This document shows, one piece after another, positions 58,601 to 64,000 of a stretch of DNA of 64,000 bases. Position 1 is the first letter of the stretch; each line of letters opens with the position of its first letter. A program made the position numbers and the translations under genes. Below the pieces are notes generated by a model. It had not been told where the DNA came from. It was given only the letters and a program-made list of their open reading frames with translations, and did no database searches. Source of the stretch: JAWKZG01 sp041396125 (GTDB taxonomy: Bacteria; Pseudomonadota; Gammaproteobacteria; Competibacterales; Competibacteraceae); NCBI GenBank assembly GCA_041396125.1, contig JAWKZG010000001.1, positions 682,001 to 746,000 on the forward strand, given 5' to 3'.

Positions 58601-58806
58601 CGCTGAACAAGCTGAAACCGATGCTCAGTGAAGCGAAAACGGATATCGAAGCCAGGTTGCCCACCCAGGAAACCGGCCAGTTTTATGTCATACGGGAAGG
58701 TCAGGTGAGCAGCCTGCAGGCTCGCCGATCATTGGTGAACGCGGAGCAGGTGCCGGAGGATGAAATTCTGCATCTGGCGCAACGTTTAAATCCTCATACT
58801 TCCTGA
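55672..58806 (+). CDS. Double P-loop ATPase: AAA sensor plus HerA/FtsK-like module
   Basis: 1044 residues. An N-terminal AAA/STAND-like ATPase (Walker A GESGAGKTH near 69-77, Walker B LVICLDQLEDMY near 262, then ILVSCLEDYY), a winged helix-like part near 360-400, and a middle domain of unknown type (about 430-600, KPLIIARSTAFPSNPNTKI, QGVKRVVIEDSDWRAMAAM). The C-terminal ATPase is of HerA/DUF87 type: Walker A LGGSGSGKTTLAL near 654, PALLIDRKGDLSSYAK, Walker B CVVLFDEADLYLP near 909 and LLRRARSAGIGLMLATQSPG. HerA-type modules translocate DNA or form hexameric platforms in defence systems. ATG 55672 with GAGAG upstream follows the winged-helix gene by 8 bases; an earlier in-frame ATG (55627) would overlap it. 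Confidence 0.8.
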   Translation: MTKDARLNAFCSAEVLDCFQSIVHESEIWKPDPYDVESIHSHAREVFERLLNQIKDERAGTGKIWLLKGESGAGKTHLMRVFRNRLHETGYGYFSYMQMTSAESNYPRYILRQTLDSLEKPYVDDPTGSVTGLMRLSRALVEERRAVSRQEQQKLCEAEMGIDEVIEFVDKLAYQLVNLEEYKKVDRDLLRALLFLQRDEVEFKSNVMKYLRCEDISERDRQWIGMMPALTADDDPQRLLQGLACLIWALDAGVLVICLDQLEDMYRDNTESAQRFRNAIQTVKALASYCPRLLILVSCLEDYYAPLRNQLSQSDIDRIEHDPQPTRLNAILEREATEALIARRLEVLYDFSAVAFDNKTPLYPFPDGVLDALAGLRVRDILNRCRELREQSIMTQQAPVLDGVPIDVNEPPGTGNTGGEPFLEWEQRWNDFLVQATLPPPDNDNDMQQVLVQTLNHCTDELSSYHVSAQPAKGGITLVISAHEQTSASSFVGLCNKSAIGGALGKQLREVEVAAAGKPLIIARSTAFPSNPNTKIAQQIVQLISQGVKRVVIEDSDWRAMAAMQAFKVQHLGSNGFAGWLAASQPLSLRPALKTILGLEVLGNTGDPGPPEPPIPDDPNPIDPAAIQLGQSRDFKPVPVILGKDDLTRHAAFLGGSGSGKTTLALNIIEQLLQQGIPALLIDRKGDLSSYAKLFQATQAAGMTSEKDNNPALQRFLAQIDVALYTPGNARGRPLGIPIIPKGMGELPTNEREQMAAYAALALGGMMNYRPQGLAKTRLAILNKAIFVLAELSAGLQIGLDDLIEFIASENSELIYAIGQLETRHFKKLVEDLETLRLLNGKLFTEQRESLDCETLLGLGSQQQPDRTRLSIISTLSLGHDANVLFWVSQLLLELGRYARRQPANQLQCVVLFDEADLYLPATGKPATKEPLENLLRRARSAGIGLMLATQSPGDLDYKSRDQISNWFLGKIKESTALNKLKPMLSEAKTDIEARLPTQETGQFYVIREGQVSSLQARRSLVNAEQVPEDEILHLAQRLNPHTS

Positions 58807-58915
58807 TGCCAGCCTTGATATATTGCCCGTACTTCACTCTCCGGCTGATCAAGTGGGTCAGGCAAGGTCAAATTCAGTAAACTGTGTGGCCAGCAAACAC
58901 GACAGGACTCTGCAT

Positions 58916-59913
58916 ATGCCTCATAAAGCCGCTATTTTTTTTGACTATCCGCTCACTGACGGTGTCGTCTATGGACCTGAACAGCGGGCAAAGCTTGCTG
59001 CACTGACCGAGCTTTATCCGACAGTCGTGAATGCCGGTAATTTCAGCCAGCATGTGGAAAAACTGCAGGATCTTGAGGTTATTTTTGCCACTTGGGGCAT
59101 GCCCAGCTTCAGTCCGGAGCAATTGGCGCAGTTGCCGAAGCTGCGGGCGGTTTTTTACGCGGCGGGCAATGTGAAGGCGTTTGCCCAGCCGTTGCTTGAG
59201 CACAATATTACCTTGGTCAGCGCCTGGGCAATTAATGCCATTCCGGTGGCGGAAATGTGTTTGTCGCAGATTTTGCTCAGCTGCCGGGGTTATTTTCGTA
59301 GCGTGCGTCAGTATAAGGAGCAGAAAACGCATCAGGCCAAAGTGTTTCCCCGGCCCGGTGTATACGGTGAGACTGTCGGTTTGCTTGGCCTGGGTAAAAT
59401 AGGCGCGTTGTTGCGGGAAGTGTTGCGTGATTATCCCTTGCAGGTCATTGCCTACGATCCTTTTCTGACTGAGGAACGAGCCGCCGAACTGGCGGTGGAG
59501 AAAGTTTCGCTGCAAGCGCTTTTTCAGCGTGCTTATATCGTCAGCAACCACATACCGGATCTGCCGTCCACGCAAGGTGTTTTGACCGGCGATTTGTTTG
59601 CCTCGATGCGTGAAGGGGCTACGTTTATCAATACCGGGCGCGGGCGCAGGTGGTCGAAGACGCGTTTATTGAGGTTTTCCGATCGCGGCCGGATCTGACG
59701 GCTTTGCTGGATGTGACGTTTCCGGAGCCGCCAGCCGCCGATTCTGCGCTTTGGACGTTGCCCAATGTGATTATCAGTCCGCATATTGGCGGGACTATCG
59801 GCGATGAAGTAGCCCGTTTGTTTGATTGCGTACTGGAAGAATTCGAACGCTGGCAAGCCGGCGAAGCACTCCGTTATGAAGTGACGCCGGAAGTGTTCGC
59901 AACCATGGGATAA
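58916..59913 (+). CDS. D-2-hydroxyacid dehydrogenase family protein, one frameshift
   Basis: About 332 residues, NAD(H)-dependent oxidoreductase of the D-isomer 2-hydroxyacid class. NAD site VGLLGLGKIGALL, AWAINAIPVAEMCLS, ATFINTGRG with the substrate Arg, TFPEPP with the Glu and IISPHIGGT with the catalytic His. One missing base near 59645 breaks the frame: INTGRG should continue as AQVVEDAFIEVF. The start at MPHKAAIFFDY is the first ATG after an upstream region that looks non-coding. The length and NAD-binding fold suggest reduction of a 2-keto acid; the substrate cannot be told. It lies 109 bases after the cassette ATPase and is probably not part of it. Confidence 0.85.
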
Positions 59914-59974
59914 AACGTATTCAGTCAGGGATTGAAGCAGGTCTGGCGTAGTATGAATGTGCCCGTGATCAGCT

Positions 59975-60418
59975 TTATAAACCAGCGGCCTGGATATCTG
60001 CTGCATCGAAGCGCAGACCGGTTTCCAGCGTGGTGAGTTCCGTACTTTGCTCCAGGTCACTATAGGCCCGGATGAGAATCGGATAATTGACAGCGGGGAG
60101 CAGCCTGTTCTGCGGGCAGACAAAAACGTGCTCGCTATTGGGGGCGAGTTCGGAGCCAAGTTCGCAATCACTGCTGTTGTCCGGCGTCTGAAAGCGCACA
60201 GCCACCCACAGGGTTTGTGTGCTGATATTGCGCAGACTCAGGCCGAGTTCGCGTCCGCCCTGATCATTCACCAGCAGCCCGGCATGCTGGATATCGATCA
60301 CAGTGCTGTTGCTCTCGGGCGTCGGCTGGCTGCCGAGCCAGCTGCAGCCGCTGGTGAGTGACAAGACAATAAATATCAGGGTGCTAAGACGTGTAGTTTG
60401 CCGCAGAGTAGTATCCAT
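59975..60418 (-). CDS. Small lipoprotein, DUF1425/YcfL-like
   Basis: 147 residues: signal peptide with lipobox SLTSGCS, then one beta-rich domain (QHAGLLVNDQGGRELGLSLR, LWVAVRFQTPDNSSDCEL, FVCPQNRLLPAV). The pattern resembles YcfL-type proteins found beside LpoB, but the match is weak. Its ATG overlaps the paaK stop by one base (TAATG), so translation is coupled even though no functional link is evident. Confidence 0.6.
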   Translation of the reverse strand: MDTTLRQTTRLSTLIFIVLSLTSGCSWLGSQPTPESNSTVIDIQHAGLLVNDQGGRELGLSLRNISTQTLWVAVRFQTPDNSSDCELGSELAPNSEHVFVCPQNRLLPAVNYPILIRAYSDLEQSTELTTLETGLRFDAADIQAAGL

Positions 60419-61722
60419 TAGTTTTTAGATCGTCTGTCAATGACACGTTTGGCTTTGCCCATAGAGCGTTCAACCGTACCGTTTGGCACGATCCGCACCC
60501 GGCTGGAAATACCAATAAACGATTTGATGTGGTGTTGCAAGTCAGCCGCCAGCGCGGCGCTGTCACCGATCCAGTCGGGTTTGGGCTCGACCAGTACATC
60601 AAGTGCGTCCAGCGGACCGTCGCGGTAAAGTTCGAGCACATAATGCGGCGCGAGCGCAGCAATTTTGAGGATCTGCTCTTCAATCTGGCTGGGGAACACG
60701 TTCACGCCACGGATAATCAGCATATCGTCGCTGCGGCCGGTGATTTTCTCCATGCGCCGCATGGTGCGGGCAGTGCCGGGCAGCAGGCGGGTCAGATCAC
60801 GGGTCCGGTAGCGCACAAGTGGCAGTGCCTGTTTCGTCAAGGATGTGAAAACCAGCTCGCCATATTCGCCATCGGGCAGTACCTTGCCGGTGGCCGGATC
60901 GATGATTTCAGGGTAAAAATGATCTTCCCAGATATGCAGACCGTCTTTGGTTTCAATGCACTCATTGGCCACACCGGGGCCGATTACTTCAGACAGGCCG
61001 TAAATGTCGATGGCGTCCAGCCCGCAGCGCTGTTCAATTTCCTGGCGCATGGCGTTGGTCCAGGGTTCAGCGCCGAAAATGCCGATTTCCAGTGAGCTCT
61101 GGCGCGGATCCAGGCCCTGGCGCTCGAATTCGTCGGCCAGTGCCAGCATATAGGAAGGCGTGACCATGATGATGGTCGGCTTAAAATCCTGAATCAACTG
61201 CACCTGTCGCTCGGTCATACCACCCGACATGGGAATGACCGTCGCGCCGAGTGCTTCGCCGCCATAATGCGCGCCCAGGCCGCCGGTGAACAGACCATAG
61301 CCGTAAGCTACATGAATAATATCGTGGGCCCGGCCACCGGCCGCGCGAATCGAGCGCGCCATGACCTGCGACCAGATATCAATATCGTGTTTCGTATAAC
61401 CGACCACGGTTGGCTTGCCGGTCGTGCCGCTGGAGGCGTGGATACGTACAATATCCTGCATGGGCACGGCAAACATGCCAAAGGGGTAAGTCTCACGCAG
61501 ATCCTGCTTGGTGGTGAACGGAAAGGCGGCCAGATCATCGAGTGTTGTCAGGTCGCCGGGATTGATGCCAGCCTGCTCAAACTTGGTCCGGTAATGAGGA
61601 ACTTTGTCATAGGCGTGTTGCAGACTCCAGCGCAGTCGCTCCAGTTGCAAGGCGCACAGCGCATCCCGGCTGCCGGTTTCGATCGGCTCCAGCTCTTCGG
61701 GCGTGGGGTGTCGTCGGGTCAT
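60418..61722 (-). CDS. paaK: Phenylacetate-CoA ligase
   Basis: Activates phenylacetate (or a similar aryl acid) to its CoA thioester with ATP. 434 residues, adenylate-forming family: the AMP-binding loop SSGTTGKPTVVGYTKHD, YGYGLFTGGLGAHYG, IDIYGLSEVIGPGVANEC and the C-terminal RSDDMLIIRGVNVFPSQIEE. The minus-strand ATG at 61722 has AGGAG about 6 bases upstream. It is followed upstream by paaI, but no other paa ring-cleavage gene is in the window, so the pathway must be completed elsewhere or the ligase serves another acid. Confidence 0.94.
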   Translation of the reverse strand: MTRRHPTPEELEPIETGSRDALCALQLERLRWSLQHAYDKVPHYRTKFEQAGINPGDLTTLDDLAAFPFTTKQDLRETYPFGMFAVPMQDIVRIHASSGTTGKPTVVGYTKHDIDIWSQVMARSIRAAGGRAHDIIHVAYGYGLFTGGLGAHYGGEALGATVIPMSGGMTERQVQLIQDFKPTIIMVTPSYMLALADEFERQGLDPRQSSLEIGIFGAEPWTNAMRQEIEQRCGLDAIDIYGLSEVIGPGVANECIETKDGLHIWEDHFYPEIIDPATGKVLPDGEYGELVFTSLTKQALPLVRYRTRDLTRLLPGTARTMRRMEKITGRSDDMLIIRGVNVFPSQIEEQILKIAALAPHYVLELYRDGPLDALDVLVEPKPDWIGDSAALAADLQHHIKSFIGISSRVRIVPNGTVERSMGKAKRVIDRRSKN

Positions 61723-61789
61723 GTCTCACTCCTGGCTCCTGGCTATTGATGTTATTGCTGTTGCAGCGGCGGGCTGTTCTGCTGGAAGA

Positions 61790-62278
61790 CTAAGATTCCG
61801 GGGTCTGAAGTTTGTGCACCTCGTCCTCAGACAGGATAGTCCCCTGGATGCGATACGAGTTGCCACGAAACAAAGCAATCAGGCGGCCTTGCTGATCGCG
61901 TACAGTGATGTCATAAACACCTGTCCGCCCGGCGATTGTGCGTTCTTCCGCAACAGCGGTCAAGCGGTCACCCGCACGGGCTGGAGCAAGAAAATCGATA
62001 CTGGCACGGGCGGCAACGGTGTTCTGGTTATGGCTGTTGCAGGCGTAGGCAAACGCGCTGTCCGCCAGGGTGAAGATAAAGCCGCCGTGGCAGGTCCGAT
62101 GGCCGTTCAGCATGGATTCCCGCACCTGCATATGTAAGCGAGCATAGCCAGGTGAAATGGTATCGAGTTCTATCCCCAGTTCCCGGGTGGCACTATCCTG
62201 TTCGTACATGCGGCGACTGACGGCTTCAGCCAGACGTTGCGCAGGGTTGGGCAGCGGATCGCGATTTATTTTGTTCAT
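61790..62278 (-). CDS. paaI: Hydroxyphenylacetyl-CoA thioesterase PaaI
   Basis: 162 residues, hotdog fold. The catalytic region is CHGGFIFTLADSAFAYACNS; ARASIDFLAPARAGDRLTA and YDITVRDQQGRLIALFRGNS are typical of PaaI. It hydrolyses stalled aromatic CoA esters to free CoA during phenylacetate breakdown. It lies 67 bases upstream of paaK on the same strand, a usual pairing. Confidence 0.93.
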   Translation of the reverse strand: MNKINRDPLPNPAQRLAEAVSRRMYEQDSATRELGIELDTISPGYARLHMQVRESMLNGHRTCHGGFIFTLADSAFAYACNSHNQNTVAARASIDFLAPARAGDRLTAVAEERTIAGRTGVYDITVRDQQGRLIALFRGNSYRIQGTILSEDEVHKLQTPES

Positions 62279-62440
62279 AGGTTGCGGTGGTGCTCTTGGA
62301 TTTTCCGGTATTGTCGGCGCTGCGAGTCTAACGTGTAACAGAATACCAAATAAAAAGGCTGAATCTCAGCGCAGCTTTGCTGCCATTACGCCTGCAAAGC
62401 CGAATCTGTGTGTGCCTGCGAGGGCTTGGGCTTATAGCTG

Positions 62441-64000
62441 CTATGACCTGAATGAGGCGGATTGCGGTGATGGTGAAAAGAGCACATCATTCTGGTCGTC
62501 ATTAAACTGATAATTGCAGCGACCCAAGGCTTTGGCCTGGTAGCAGGCACTATCGGCCCGGCGCAGCAAGCTGGCAGAGGATTCTCCTTCCTGCAGCAGC
62601 GCGATGCCGATACTGGCACCGATTTTTAAAGCCTGACTGCTCTGCGTAGTGCCGTTCTGTTTAACGGTCAGCTGCTGCATGCTGCTGAGCACGCGTTCGG
62701 CAAAATCAGCTAGCTGGTCACGACTGCCGATACCTTCCAGTAATACCGCAAATTCATCGCCACCCAGGCGGGCCACTGTGTCGGTATCGCGAAAACAGGA
62801 CTGGATGTGACTGGCCGCTTGCTGCAGAAATTTGTCGCCGATTGAGTGACCGTAGACGTCATTAATAGATTTGAAATTATCCAGGTCTATGAACATGATA
62901 GCGATATCCTGGTGCTGGCGGCGATGCCGGTTGATGGCCAGCTCCAGGCGGTCATCAAACAGTCTTCGAGTGGCCAGACCCGTCAGCGCATCATGGGTGG
63001 CCATGTGTTCGAGTAAAGATTGCGTCTGTTTCAGATGGGTAATATCAGCGCAAATACCGATCAAGCCGTTTTGCTGGGTAAGGTGTTCACAGAATTGAAT
63101 ATAGCGGCCATCGTAGAGCGCAAATTCCAGCGGTTGCTGCTTCGGCGTTTGCAGCAGCAATTGTGCAATATCTTCTGAATGGGTGCAGTCATTAACAGCC
63201 TGGATTCGGTGGGCTTTGATGCTGTGCCTAAGAATTGCTTCACGGGTCAGCGCTTGGCTGGATGAAAATGAAGCCAGATCGAATAAAGCGCGAAAGTGCT
63301 GGTTACAGGTGACGAGTTTATGTTGCTCATCAAATAATGCGATGCCCTCAGGCAGGCTCTCGATGGATTGCGCTAGATACTGCTGCATGCGGTTCGCCTC
63401 GGCGGTGGCCTGACGCAGATACCAATATAACAGCAGGCTGCCCAGCAGCAGCAGCAGGAAAAAACCGCTTCCCCAGGCCATACTGAGACGGAAGCGATCC
63501 AGGTTTGCGCGCTCGCTAATGACTGCCTGGAATGCCATGGTGTTGCTTTCCTGGAACAAAGCGCGTACCTGCTGGTAAACATCGCTGATGCGTAGATAAA
63601 CGATCTCGCTGACGGTGGCCGAGTCTGGCGGAAACGCATACAGTCCCTGCTGCAGCCAGCGCTGGATGTCTGCCAGGGCAGGATTGACGATGGCATAGGT
63701 GGCTGCTGCCCCGAACAGAAAGTCAAACTGATAATCACGCCGGATGGTCTGCAGGCGTGAGCTGGCTTGCTCCAGTGCCTGTTTTACCCGGGAAATCGCC
63801 GCTGACGAGGGGCTGAGTTTAGCCAGTTCGGCAGCATGCAGTAAGTGCGTTATATCGTCCAGGATGGAGAAAATCGAATGCTGTTGCTCCAGCACCTCTT
63901 GCGGCAGGGCTTGTCGGATCTGGGTTGTCGTGCGATACACATAGATGGCAAGTACTAAAGCCAGAACAATCACCAGCGAGAGCAGTGTGCTGATGATAAC
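62441..64000 (-). CDS. GGDEF diguanylate cyclase with sensory region, 5' end cut off
   Basis: At least 519 residues in a frame open to the right edge; the true start lies outside. One hydrophobic segment at the visible N-terminus, a periplasmic region of about 150 residues, a second membrane helix (GSGFFLLLLLGSLLLYWYL), a PAS domain (YLAQSIESLPEGIALFDEQH) and a GGDEF domain with intact ARLGGDEFAVLLEGI. The helix DLDNFKSINDVYGHSIGD is also typical. It should make c-di-GMP. The I-site RxxD is not evident five residues before the motif. It is the second c-di-GMP gene in the window. Confidence 0.88.
   Translation of the reverse strand, partial: VIISTLLSLVIVLALVLAIYVYRTTTQIRQALPQEVLEQQHSIFSILDDITHLLHAAELAKLSPSSAAISRVKQALEQASSRLQTIRRDYQFDFLFGAAATYAIVNPALADIQRWLQQGLYAFPPDSATVSEIVYLRISDVYQQVRALFQESNTMAFQAVISERANLDRFRLSMAWGSGFFLLLLLGSLLLYWYLRQATAEANRMQQYLAQSIESLPEGIALFDEQHKLVTCNQHFRALFDLASFSSSQALTREAILRHSIKAHRIQAVNDCTHSEDIAQLLLQTPKQQPLEFALYDGRYIQFCEHLTQQNGLIGICADITHLKQTQSLLEHMATHDALTGLATRRLFDDRLELAINRHRRQHQDIAIMFIDLDNFKSINDVYGHSIGDKFLQQAASHIQSCFRDTDTVARLGGDEFAVLLEGIGSRDQLADFAERVLSSMQQLTVKQNGTTQSSQALKIGASIGIALLQEGESSASLLRRADSACYQAKALGRCNYQFNDDQNDVLFSPSPQSASFRS

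Noticed and set aside
53432..58806. Calling the cassette BREX, DISARM or Wadjet
   Set aside because: None of the marker genes (PglZ, methylase, DrmABC, SMC-type JetC) is present.
58874..59575. 233-residue minus-strand open frame
   Set aside because: Antisense to the hydroxyacid dehydrogenase, which has all its motifs on the plus strand.

Overview
The window looks like the chromosome of a gammaproteobacterium with Pseudomonadales-type gene order. Two blocks support this: yggS-proC-yggT divergent from pilT, and the run ndk-rlmN-pilF-rodZ-hisS-yfgM-bamB-der. This is inference from gene order and protein resemblance; I see no rRNA, tRNA or CRISPR array.

Layout. 1-2.3 kb: a GAF-domain gene cut by the window edge, behind a three-domain regulator (BTAD, alpha/beta hydrolase, receiver). 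2.4-3.9 kb: a lexA-type repressor, then three tandem 18-bp repeats and a TrfA-like plasmid replication initiator. 4.1-6.2 kb: D-glutamate catabolism genes dgcN-dgcA behind a perfect CRP-type site. 6.3-15.4 kb: tail-specific protease, NYN nuclease, peroxiredoxin, thioesterase, DUF349 protein, HtrA-like lipoprotein and moaB. 15.4-21.4 kb: a GGDEF/degenerate-EAL receptor, yggT, proC, yggS and pilT. 21.6-33.7 kb: a 1165-residue flavoprotein, then the minus-strand der-to-ndk block, from which ispG is missing. 33.8-45 kb: an urea/amide-type ABC transporter whose last ATPase is fused to an amidase, with a flotillin-like SPFH protein and an FtsH paralogue inside the same gene run, plus a catalase relic. 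45.2-50.2 kb: acuI, an aminotransferase/XRE regulator/PhnD-like trio, and adk. 50.4-53.3 kb: a large exported protein of unknown function. 53.4-58.8 kb: a compact three-gene cassette (DUF559-type nuclease, winged-helix protein, double P-loop ATPase) that resembles a defence system. 58.9-64 kb: 2-hydroxyacid dehydrogenase, lipoprotein, paaK, paaI and a GGDEF gene cut by the edge.

Sequence quality. Many genes, including ones that are normally essential (der, hisS, bamB, rodZ), carry single- or few-base indels that split a clearly recognisable protein over two or three frames. They are dense at 2.9-5 kb, 9.7-11.3 kb and 25.6-31 kb and absent over long stretches (15.4-25 kb, 31.1-46.2 kb). Indel errors in an unpolished assembly explain this better than gene decay. 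'Pseudogene' below means the frame is broken in at least two places in this sequence, not that the gene is dead. The catalase relic is the one case I consider real decay.

Most noteworthy: the nuclease/winged-helix/ATPase cassette, the repeat-plus-TrfA module behind lexA, and the transporter operon that carries its own SPFH protein and FtsH.
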